5,681 nucleotides of DNA from Megasphaera sp. UBA5897 (GTDB lineage Bacteria > Bacillota > Negativicutes > Veillonellales > Megasphaeraceae). The stretch is from NCBI GenBank assembly GCA_002431345.1, contig DJEN01000048.1:3813-9493 (forward strand), read 5' to 3'. How positions within the stretch are numbered: position 1 is the stretch's first letter; every line of letters starts with the position of its first letter. The translations under genes were made by a program, and so were the position numbers. Of this stretch, positions 1-5,681 are shown one piece after another. Under the pieces are notes generated by a model. The model had not been told where the DNA came from and did no database searches. It was given only the letters and a program-made list of their open reading frames with translations.

Positions 1-539
1 GTAAGACCGGCCTTATTTTCGTAGAGCTTGGTAATTTTATCCAGTGTTTCTTCTACTACGGCCCCTACAGGAGAAAAATCGCCGCGGTTTTTGTTTTCTG
101 ACAGCTGCAAAATCCGCCGTTCGGCATCATCCAGCAAATCTTCCGGTTCTTTTTCGCCGTCGTAGGCAGCAGCTGTCAAATCCGTACAAGTCGTAATCAG
201 ATTACGCGCCAACGCTTTTTCTGACACAATATTGGCATGATATTCAATATTAGCCGCCGTAGCAACAAGATTCGGCAAACTCAAAATATATTCAATGCCG
301 CCGACATCATCTAATTTTTTCATGCGCCGCAATTCTTCCGGAAGCGTGATGACATCGATTTCTTTATTTTCATGGTGCAGATGCTCCATCGCTTCAAAGA
401 TAATCCGATGTACTTCCCGATAGAAGTCATTGGGAGTCAGCTTTTCCATCGCCGTAATGACGGCATTATGGTCAAGCATCATAGCTCCCAAGACTGCTTG
501 TTCCGCCTCTACATTTTGCGGTGGAATACGTTGTTCCAT
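1..539 (-). CDS. dnaB: Replicative DNA helicase DnaB, N-terminal part (3' end beyond window)
   Basis: This is the start of the hexameric replicative helicase, which unwinds DNA 5'->3' ahead of the fork and recruits primase through its N-terminal domain. The first 179 codons are visible, and the frame stays open to the left edge with no stop. The protein opens with the hallmark RIPPQNVEAEQAVLGAMML (residues 4-22). Next come the N-domain signatures NDFYREVHRIIFEA (37-50), DVGGIEYI (78-85) and TAANIEYHANIVSEKALARNLI (from about 94). From about residue 150 the linker to the RecA-like domain begins (FSPVGAVVEETLDKI, 155-169). The Walker A and DnaB C-terminal motifs lie outside the window; family length is about 440-450 residues. 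The ATG at 539 is chosen because it begins the conserved N-terminus and has an AGGAGAG site upstream. The gene follows lonC by only 14 bp, so it is probably co-transcribed. Identity is nearly certain. Nothing in the visible part is unusual, and an intein further downstream cannot be excluded. Confidence 0.97.
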   Translation of the reverse strand, partial: MEQRIPPQNVEAEQAVLGAMMLDHNAVITAMEKLTPNDFYREVHRIIFEAMEHLHHENKEIDVITLPEELRRMKKLDDVGGIEYILSLPNLVATAANIEYHANIVSEKALARNLITTCTDLTAAAYDGEKEPEDLLDDAERRILQLSENKNRGDFSPVGAVVEETLDKITKLYENKAGL

Positions 540-548
540 ACTGTTTTA

Positions 549-555
549 CTCTCCT
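549..555 (-). promoter_or_regulatory. dnaB ribosome binding site overlapping the lonC stop codon
   Basis: On the minus strand the sequence reads AGGAGAG, ending 9 bases before the dnaB ATG at 539. Its first two bases (555-554) are the last two of the lonC TAG stop (556-554), so ribosomes finishing lonC sit directly on the dnaB initiation region. This supports the chosen dnaB start and suggests coupled translation. The coupling itself is inference. Confidence 0.8.
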
Positions 556-2461
556 ATTTTACCAGCATCCAATCCAGCACATCCTGTATGGTTGCGGCAC
601 TGTATATCTGCAGTGCCAAATGATGTGCCGGAATATCCTGTTCATTTTCTTTCGGAATAATAATCCCCTTCATGCCAGCTTGTTTCGCACCATATGCCTT
701 TTCAAAGACACCGCCAACGGGTTTTACATTTCCCTGTACGGAAATTTCACCTGTAAGTGCCATGTCCTGGCGTACCGGCGTATGGGTAATGGCCGAAATC
801 AATGCCGTCGTAATAGCACAGCCGGCTGACGGCCCGTCAATGTTGCCGCCGCCGACAAAGTTGATATGGACATCATAATCAGACAGTTCTTTTCCCGTTA
901 TACCGCGAACAACTGCTGCGGCATTGAACATGGAATCTTTGGCCATCGACCCGGCCGTGTCGTTAAACCGGTAATATCCTTTGCCGGGAACGCGCGCCGG
1001 AAAAGCTACGGCTTCAATTTCAATCGCCGAGCCCAAATATCCGGAAACACCCAGGCCAAACACTTTGCCGACAACCGGTATATCCGATGCTTTTTTCATC
1101 ACGTACGGTACCAAGCGGCTAATCTGCGCAACGCGGTGTACATGCTGCCGCGTAATGACCACATGGTCTTTGCGACCTGCCTGATACACAGCCAATCCGT
1201 AGGCATCTGCCAAAATATTGACGGCTTTTCGGCCTTCAATCGTAAACGAGCTGATAAGCTGGGCTGCTCCGTCTTCCAGCTCCGCCTGCAGTTCTTTTGC
1301 TGCCTGTTCTACAATCGTTTGTATATCCTGCGGAATCAGCGGTTCAAAAAAGATTTCTGCGCAGCGGGAACGAATCGCCGGATTGATTTCCGACGGGTCC
1401 CGCGTCGTTGCGCCAATCAGGACAAAATCAGCCGGCGCGCCTTCAGCAAACAGTTTCTTGATGTACTGCGGTACGTTGGGATCTTCTTCATCGTAGTACG
1501 CTGATTCAAATTTTACTTTCTTATCTTCCAATACCTTCAGCAGTTTATTGAGCAGCATCGGATCCATTTCACCGATTTCGTCAATAAAAAGAATTCCGCC
1601 GTGCGCTTCTGTAACCAATCCCGGCTTTGGTTCCGGAATGCCGGTATCTGCCAAATCATGCCGTGCGCCTTGATAAATCGGGTCATGGACAGAGCCGATA
1701 AGCGGATTCGTCATATCTCTGGCGTCCCAGCGCAGTGTCGTGCCGTCTGTTTCAACAAACGGGGCATCCGGGCCAAACGGCGTAAACGGCAGCTGCTTCG
1801 CTTCTTTCAAAATAATGCGTGCCGCTGTCGTCTTTCCTACTCCCGGCGGTCCGTACAGCAGCAAATGCTGTGGATACGCCGAAGCTAATTTGCTCTGCAT
1901 CGATTCGACGGCTCGTTCCTGTCCCACAACAGCCCGGAGCGTTTTAGGCCGAACGCGCTGCATAATCGATTCGTTTAGGTGAACCGTATCCAGCCGCTTC
2001 AGTTCTTCCAGCTTTCGTTTGGACTGCGGCGTTTCTACATCGTGCAGTTCTTCACGAATCAGCTGCATTTTGATTTCCTGAACATATTCCTGCTGTTTTT
2101 CTTCCATGCGCTGGGAAATTTTCTTTTCCAGCCGGTCTTCCACAGCCTGCCGTGCCAGCATTTCTGCCAAAATATTTTCTAATTCATTGAGTACGTCAAT
2201 TACTTCGTCATCCTGCGGCAGCTTGTCATACGAAGCATCTTCATACACGAGGCGCTGCAGTCCCACTAAGCGCCGTCTGGGATCTTCCGAATGGACATAC
2301 GACAGCGCAGCGTATTTGCTGGCACGCAACACCATTTTTTCAGAACCTATCAGACTAGTAAAAGCGCCGTAAAGCACATTGACCTGACGGCGGAGTTCTT
2401 CCTCCGCCGTCGGTTCCAGATACTTATGGCGCTGTAATAATTTATCCAGTAATTCTTTCAT
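554..2461 (-). CDS. lonC: Lon-family ATP-dependent serine protease, LonC type
   Basis: A 635-residue AAA+ protease that should unfold and degrade cytoplasmic proteins as a ring-shaped oligomer. Residues 1 to about 165 are helical and highly charged, with a likely coiled coil near 90-160. This replaces the large N-terminal substrate-binding domain of LonA. The AAA+ module has Walker A GPPGVGKT (204-211), Walker B ILFIDE (290-295), sensor-1 region LIGATT (348-353), a likely arginine finger in NPAIRSRC (360-367) and a sensor-2-like EGRKAVN (409-415). The C-terminal Lon protease domain (about 460-635) carries the catalytic serine S545 in DGPSAG (542-547) and lysine K580 in GNVKPVGG (577-584), so both the ATPase and the peptidase look intact. 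The stretch from about 317 to 346 (KFESAYYDEEDPNVPQYIKK and onward) is, as I recall it, typical of LonB/LonC rather than LonA. There is no membrane segment, which argues against archaeal-type LonB. The start at 2461 has AAGGGG 5 bases upstream. LonC was first associated with a subset of endospore formers; here it sits between rplI and dnaB. LonC versus forespore LonB is the main uncertainty; Lon-family identity is not in doubt. Confidence 0.93.
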   Translation of the reverse strand: MKELLDKLLQRHKYLEPTAEEELRRQVNVLYGAFTSLIGSEKMVLRASKYAALSYVHSEDPRRRLVGLQRLVYEDASYDKLPQDDEVIDVLNELENILAEMLARQAVEDRLEKKISQRMEEKQQEYVQEIKMQLIREELHDVETPQSKRKLEELKRLDTVHLNESIMQRVRPKTLRAVVGQERAVESMQSKLASAYPQHLLLYGPPGVGKTTAARIILKEAKQLPFTPFGPDAPFVETDGTTLRWDARDMTNPLIGSVHDPIYQGARHDLADTGIPEPKPGLVTEAHGGILFIDEIGEMDPMLLNKLLKVLEDKKVKFESAYYDEEDPNVPQYIKKLFAEGAPADFVLIGATTRDPSEINPAIRSRCAEIFFEPLIPQDIQTIVEQAAKELQAELEDGAAQLISSFTIEGRKAVNILADAYGLAVYQAGRKDHVVITRQHVHRVAQISRLVPYVMKKASDIPVVGKVFGLGVSGYLGSAIEIEAVAFPARVPGKGYYRFNDTAGSMAKDSMFNAAAVVRGITGKELSDYDVHINFVGGGNIDGPSAGCAITTALISAITHTPVRQDMALTGEISVQGNVKPVGGVFEKAYGAKQAGMKGIIIPKENEQDIPAHHLALQIYSAATIQDVLDWMLVK

Positions 2462-2466
2462 TATAT

Positions 2467-2472
2467 CCCCTT
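2467..2472 (-). promoter_or_regulatory. lonC ribosome binding site
   Basis: AAGGGG on the minus strand lies 5 bases before the ATG at 2461 and decides that start. It begins only 3 bases after the small inverted repeat at 2476-2493. Confidence 0.75.
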
Positions 2473-2475
2473 GTT

Positions 2476-2493
2476 GCCAACATAGCTATCGGC
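2476..2493 (-). other. Small inverted repeat (possible RNA hairpin) between rplI and lonC
   Basis: The minus-strand sequence GCCGATAGCTATGTTGGC can fold into a 7-bp stem (three G-C pairs at the base, two A-U pairs and two G-U wobbles) closing a four-base GCUA loop. It occupies much of the 44-bp gap, starting 12 bases after the rplI stop (2506-2508) and ending 3 bases before the lonC ribosome binding site. No U-tract follows, so it is not a Rho-independent terminator. It might modulate lonC translation or mark an RNA processing site, but a stem this weak could also arise by chance. Confidence 0.35.
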
Positions 2494-2505
2494 ATCCGGT
2501 CTGTT

Positions 2506-2952
2506 TTATCCTTCTACAACATGAACTTTGATGACACTCGTGATAGAAGGATGTACACGAATAACGACATCATATGTCCCTAATGATTTAATCGGTTCTT
2601 TAATTTCGACTTTTTTCTTGTCCAAATCAATATCGTACTGTTTTTTTGCCGCTTCACTGATATTTTTGCCGGTAATAGCACCAAATACCTTGCCGCCTTC
2701 ACCTACTTTTACGGGAATCGTCAATTCAACCTTTTTCAACTGGCTTGCCAAAATAACGGCTTCATCCGACGCAACCTGTGCTTTGTGTTTAGCAGCAGCC
2801 TGTTTTTGCTTGGCATTATTGATGTTTTCTGCCGTACCGGGAGCTGCTAATTTACGGGGCAGCAAAAAATTGCGGCCGTATCCTTCAGATACTTCTATGA
2901 TTTCCCCTTTTTTTCCTAATTTTTTGACATCTTGCAGTAATATAACTTTCAT
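2506..2952 (-). CDS. rplI: 50S ribosomal protein L9 (bL9)
   Basis: Ribosomal protein bL9 binds 23S rRNA near the base of the L1 stalk and helps maintain reading frame. The 148-residue product matches the usual family length of about 147-150. The N-terminal RNA-binding domain shows the family signature: G13, G16, V21, then GYGRNFLLPRKLAAPGT (24-40). A long, alanine- and lysine-rich connecting helix follows (about 41-74). The C-terminal domain includes KVFGAITGKNISEA (88-101) and KEPIKSLGTYDVVIRVHPSI (118-137). The ATG at 2952 overlaps the gdpP stop in an ATGA arrangement and begins the canonical MKVILLQDV. An AAGGAG site lies 11 bases upstream, inside gdpP. Co-transcription with gdpP, and with dnaB downstream, is the standard Firmicutes arrangement, interrupted here by lonC. 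Nothing is truncated or unusual in the protein. Confidence 0.98.
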   Translation of the reverse strand: MKVILLQDVKKLGKKGEIIEVSEGYGRNFLLPRKLAAPGTAENINNAKQKQAAAKHKAQVASDEAVILASQLKKVELTIPVKVGEGGKVFGAITGKNISEAAKKQYDIDLDKKKVEIKEPIKSLGTYDVVIRVHPSITSVIKVHVVEG

Positions 2953-4964
2953 TCTTTCTCATTCTCCTTATTTTTATTTAGTACTTCATGCAATGCAGCC
3001 ATGACATCATCCTGGGCTTCCTCGACGGAACGGCCTTTTATTTGGGCACCTGCTACTGTACGATGTCCGCCGCCGCCTAACGCTTCCATAACCAGCTGTA
3101 CATTGATTTCGCCTTTGGAACGCGCGCTGATGCCGATGCAGTCCGTATTTAATTCATAAAACGTAAAGCTGGCTGAAACATTATCTATATTAATCAGCGT
3201 ATCGGCAATCTGAGCCGCTACGATGGTCACATTTTGCGTACCCGACGGGCAGACCGCCATAGCAATACCGTCGTCAATCTTGGCATCGGATAAGATGCGT
3301 GCCCTGTCCCGCACGGTTTCAAAATCAAAGCTGAACAGTTCCCGCACAATTTCCGGATCTGCACCGCTGCGCCGCAAATACGCGGCCGCATCAAAGGTGC
3401 GTACGCCGGTCTGCACGGCAAAGTTTTTCGTATCGACAATAATACCGGCATACAAAGCTGTCGCTTCAATTTTTTCCAGTTCAATATCTTCCTGATAATA
3501 CTGCAACAGTTCCGTGACCAATTCACTCGTAGAAGAACTGGACGGTTCTGTATAGGTAAGCAGCGGTTTTTTAATAAAATCACTGCTGCGGCGATGATGG
3601 TCAATGACAACGCGCCGATCTGTCTTGTCAATCAAGGCAGGAGAAACGGTCATATCCGGCCGGTGCGTATCCACGATAAACAGCAAAGTCTGACCATTGC
3701 ACAAATCCTGCGCCATTTCTGCTGAAATGAGCAAATCTTTAAAGGCAGGTACGTCGAGTATCTGTTTTTCCAAACGGCAAATCGCGTCCGTCTGCTTACT
3801 GACGACAATGTGAACAGGCTTGCCGACCAAGCGCGCCATATGCGCCACGCCGACAGCCGCGCCGATGCTGTCATAATCTTCCCGTTCGTGCCCCATAATG
3901 AGGACGCATTCACTGGTATCAATGAGTTCCCGAATAGCTTGGGCTACCACTCTGGCCCGGACACGCGTATTTTTTTCAACTGAACGCGTTTTGCCGCCGT
4001 AAAAATGTGGGGATCCGTCTTCTTCGTAGACGACAACCTGATCGCCGCCGCGGCCCAACGCCAAATCCAGCCCGGCCCGTGCTTTGTCTGCCAGTTCGTT
4101 GAAATTGGCCAAGCCTGCCGTCATAACTTCTTCCGGAAAAGCAGCCACGCCGATACTCAGTGTCACAGGAATACGGTTGACCGTATGAATCATGCGGATT
4201 TTTTCCAAAAAAGAAAAGTTTTCTTCCTTTAGTGTATTCAATGCTTTGCGGCTCAGGCAGGCAAAATATTTTTCATTGCCGTACGAACGGACAAAGCCGT
4301 CTACTGCTGTCAATTCATCAAGCAGGCAGTTGTTGACATTGGTCCACAACGTAGCCTGCTGTACTGCTGACAGCCCTTTGGCGACTTCTTCCATATTGTC
4401 GATTTCAATATCACAAAACACGGGCACTGAAGCAATGCAGTTCATCTTTTGAATTTCTGTTTCCGTAATATCTTCAAAATAAAGAATTAAATAGTTGTCA
4501 TCGTCAGACCCTTCTGTCTGTAAATACTTGTACACGACACGGTAATACCGCTCGCCAATATGTTCAAAGAAATAGCCAAACTTTCCCCAAAACTTATCGA
4601 TATTAAGGTTCGGCATAATATGATCTAGTTTCTGGTCATTGTCTATATCGCCAACCCAGTCGCGAAATACGCTGTTAGCCCAGCAAAGACTGGACTGCAT
4701 ATCCACAATGGCAATCCCAATTGGAAGATTTTGCACTGCATATGTAGATGCCTGATCTACGCTCTGGGAAATCGCATCAAAAAACTGACTGATTTCCCGG
4801 TTTCGTTCTGTCGTATTCTTACGCGTCAGTACATAAGCGCCTATAATCAAAATCAGCGCCAGCAACGCAATAACCCAATTATATATGGCAATGACAGCGA
4901 GCAGCAAGACCATAATCAGAAAAACAGGTTCTTCATTTCGTCTTGACAGCAATTTTTTAAACAT
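2949..4964 (-). CDS. gdpP: GdpP-type cyclic-di-AMP phosphodiesterase (membrane-bound, DHH/DHHA1)
   Basis: A 671-residue membrane phosphodiesterase of the GdpP/YybT family, which hydrolyses c-di-AMP to pApA and so influences osmotic balance, potassium transport and cell-wall stress tolerance. Two hydrophobic helices (about 14-28 and 30-47) anchor it. A PAS-like region follows (about 70-168, with PIGIAIVDMQ at 81-90). Next is a degenerate GGDEF domain (about 172-312) whose signature position reads YGNEKY (228-233) instead of GGDEF, so diguanylate cyclase activity is not expected. The catalytic DHH domain keeps all expected metal ligands: H359, D363 and D365 (HEREDYD), D432 (VDTH), D455-H456-H457 and D511 (IIVDT). 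The DHHA1 part ends in GGGGH (630-634). The start at 4964 has AGGGGG 7 bases upstream and gives a complete anchor. It lies 18 bp after the DUF2232 gene and overlaps rplI by 4 bp. In studied relatives ppGpp inhibits the enzyme and the PAS domain can bind haem; whether either holds here is unknown. Identity is firm. Confidence 0.96.
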   Translation of the reverse strand: MFKKLLSRRNEEPVFLIMVLLLAVIAIYNWVIALLALILIIGAYVLTRKNTTERNREISQFFDAISQSVDQASTYAVQNLPIGIAIVDMQSSLCWANSVFRDWVGDIDNDQKLDHIMPNLNIDKFWGKFGYFFEHIGERYYRVVYKYLQTEGSDDDNYLILYFEDITETEIQKMNCIASVPVFCDIEIDNMEEVAKGLSAVQQATLWTNVNNCLLDELTAVDGFVRSYGNEKYFACLSRKALNTLKEENFSFLEKIRMIHTVNRIPVTLSIGVAAFPEEVMTAGLANFNELADKARAGLDLALGRGGDQVVVYEEDGSPHFYGGKTRSVEKNTRVRARVVAQAIRELIDTSECVLIMGHEREDYDSIGAAVGVAHMARLVGKPVHIVVSKQTDAICRLEKQILDVPAFKDLLISAEMAQDLCNGQTLLFIVDTHRPDMTVSPALIDKTDRRVVIDHHRRSSDFIKKPLLTYTEPSSSSTSELVTELLQYYQEDIELEKIEATALYAGIIVDTKNFAVQTGVRTFDAAAYLRRSGADPEIVRELFSFDFETVRDRARILSDAKIDDGIAMAVCPSGTQNVTIVAAQIADTLINIDNVSASFTFYELNTDCIGISARSKGEINVQLVMEALGGGGHRTVAGAQIKGRSVEEAQDDVMAALHEVLNKNKENEKE
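2964..2969 (-). promoter_or_regulatory. rplI ribosome binding site inside the end of gdpP
   Basis: AAGGAG on the minus strand forms gdpP codons K666-E667 and lies 11 bases before the rplI ATG at 2952. With the ATGA overlap (2949-2952), rplI initiation is embedded in gdpP coding sequence, an arrangement that commonly gives translational coupling or reinitiation. The spacing is at the long end of normal. Confidence 0.7.
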
Positions 4965-4971
4965 TTTTCCG

Positions 4972-4977
4972 CCCCCT
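4972..4977 (-). promoter_or_regulatory. gdpP ribosome binding site
   Basis: AGGGGG lies on the minus strand 7 bases before the ATG at 4964, within the 18-bp gap after the DUF2232 gene. It supports the start that gives GdpP its full two-helix membrane anchor. Confidence 0.65.
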
Positions 4978-4982
4978 GCGTG

Positions 4983-5681
4983 TTACGTCATGTTTTGTTT
5001 TTTACGAATATTGGCAAGCATATCTATCAAGCCCATCACAAAGGCAGCATAGGAAAAGACCGGCATAGCAAAAAACAAAACAATGATGACTGCCTGCAGA
5101 CCTGTGCTGATATGAAAGCGGCGGTCGAGGAAATAAAACAAAAAGGCAAGGCCTTGAATACAAATGAAAAAGAATGCCATTTGATTAAGGTTCAGCCCGA
5201 TACTGTTCAGCCAGTCGATAGACCGGGTTGTCCCCCAATATTTCATAACCAATGCCAATATGTATAAGTATATCACACCACGCGGCATTTCCCAATAACG
5301 AATTGGCAAAAAAGGTCTAACATCAAATCCCAGCCGCTGTAGGAAAAATTGGGAAACCTTCACATTTACATAGGCAATAATCGCCATGGACAAACAAAGA
5401 AACATGGGCAGCATGGTTGGCAGCTGGCGCCGCACTTCTTCCAGCTGGGCTTTCGTTTCAGCCAGTTGGATTTCCGACATGCCACTGGCTTGATACTGCT
5501 GCAGTGCTTCCTGCATAAACGTATCAAACACATCCCGCAGCATGGCGACAATGTTGACATCCATAACGGCATACATCAGTGCCATCAGGCCAATAGCCGT
5601 ACTGATGAGTGCCGCCGTTACGCCCATAAGGAGCTTGGCCGGCGGCCATTTTTCCCGAAAGCCTGCCCCCATGGCAATGCC
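4983..5681 (-). CDS. yybS: DUF2232 (YybS-like) integral membrane protein, C-terminal part (5' end beyond window)
   Basis: A polytopic membrane protein of the DUF2232 family, like Bacillus subtilis YybS; its molecular function is not established. The frame stays open to the right edge (232 codons plus stop visible), and the Met at 5672 is very probably internal: family members are around 300 residues, so roughly 70-80 residues are missing. Counting from that Met, hydrophobic segments lie at about 13-36, 86-106, 131-146, 163-182 and 192-220. Between the first two is a charged, glutamine-rich helical stretch (about 41-85) that may form a loop or coiled coil. The QRLGFDVRPFLPIRYWEMP segment (112-130) resembles the family's conserved RLG...P...W..P region. 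The tail is short and basic (NIRKKQNMT). It sits 18 bp upstream of gdpP, the usual neighbour of this family, so the two are probably co-expressed; a role tied to c-di-AMP or membrane physiology is only guilt by association. Family call good, function unknown. Confidence 0.85.
   Translation of the reverse strand, partial: GIAMGAGFREKWPPAKLLMGVTAALISTAIGLMALMYAVMDVNIVAMLRDVFDTFMQEALQQYQASGMSEIQLAETKAQLEEVRRQLPTMLPMFLCLSMAIIAYVNVKVSQFFLQRLGFDVRPFLPIRYWEMPRGVIYLYILALVMKYWGTTRSIDWLNSIGLNLNQMAFFFICIQGLAFLFYFLDRRFHISTGLQAVIIVLFFAMPVFSYAAFVMGLIDMLANIRKKQNMT

Noticed and set aside
866..1504. 212-residue open frame on the plus strand
   Set aside because: It lies wholly antisense to the well-supported lonC gene, its translation shows no recognisable domain, and no ribosome binding site stands out. 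It is a by-product of lonC codon usage.
2476..2493. Intrinsic terminator between rplI and lonC
   Set aside because: The stem is short, has G-U wobbles and is not followed by a U-run, and the downstream genes lack an obvious promoter of their own.
2929..2934. TTGACA-like -35 element on the plus strand within rplI
   Set aside because: No properly spaced -10 with a downstream plus-strand gene follows. It is coding sequence for rplI read on the wrong strand.
2528..3004. 158-residue plus-strand open frame antisense to rplI and the end of gdpP
   Set aside because: It is the reverse complement of two conserved genes. Its hydrophobic look comes from the antisense of Lys- and Glu-rich codons.
3227..3631. 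134-residue minus-strand open frame inside gdpP in another frame
   Set aside because: It is out of frame with gdpP across the DHH domain, where the gdpP frame is continuous and carries all catalytic motifs, so there is no frameshift and no nested gene.
5672..5672. True start codon of the DUF2232 gene at the Met nearest the right edge
   Set aside because: The frame continues open to the window edge, and the visible protein is about 70-80 residues shorter than its family, so this Met is most likely internal.

Overview
The window is a compact stretch of bacterial chromosome in which every supported gene lies on the minus strand. Read in the direction of transcription (right to left), the order is: a partial membrane protein of the DUF2232/YybS family, gdpP (cyclic-di-AMP phosphodiesterase), rplI (ribosomal protein bL9), lonC (Lon-family AAA+ serine protease) and the N-terminal third of dnaB (replicative helicase), which runs off the left edge. 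Nearly every base is coding. The gaps are 18 bp (yybS/gdpP), a 4-bp overlap (gdpP/rplI), 44 bp (rplI/lonC) and 14 bp (lonC/dnaB). No intrinsic terminator or convincing internal promoter was seen, so this looks like one operon whose promoter lies beyond the right edge.

The organism is most likely a member of the Firmicutes (Bacillota). The yybS-gdpP-rplI-dnaB order is the classic one of that phylum. GdpP, DUF2232 and LonC are all Firmicutes-type proteins. The roughly balanced base composition, together with lonC between rplI and dnaB, makes me favour the Negativicutes (Megasphaera- or Dialister-like). That finer placement is inferred from memory of the group and was not tested.

Functionally this is a housekeeping cluster linking second-messenger turnover (GdpP), translation (bL9), proteolysis (LonC) and replication (DnaB). 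GdpP keeps its two N-terminal membrane helices, PAS-like region, degenerate GGDEF domain and full DHH/DHHA1 catalytic motifs. LonC keeps intact Walker A and B motifs and the Ser-Lys protease dyad, but has a short helical N-terminal region in place of the large LonA substrate-binding domain. gdpP and rplI share an ATGA stop/start, and the dnaB ribosome binding site overlaps the lonC stop codon, so the operon is tightly packed and possibly translationally coupled.

I saw no mobile element, CRISPR array, tRNA or rRNA, phage gene or toxin-antitoxin pair, and no clearly new system. The items most worth a second look are the lonC gene and its placement, and the small hairpin just upstream of its ribosome binding site.
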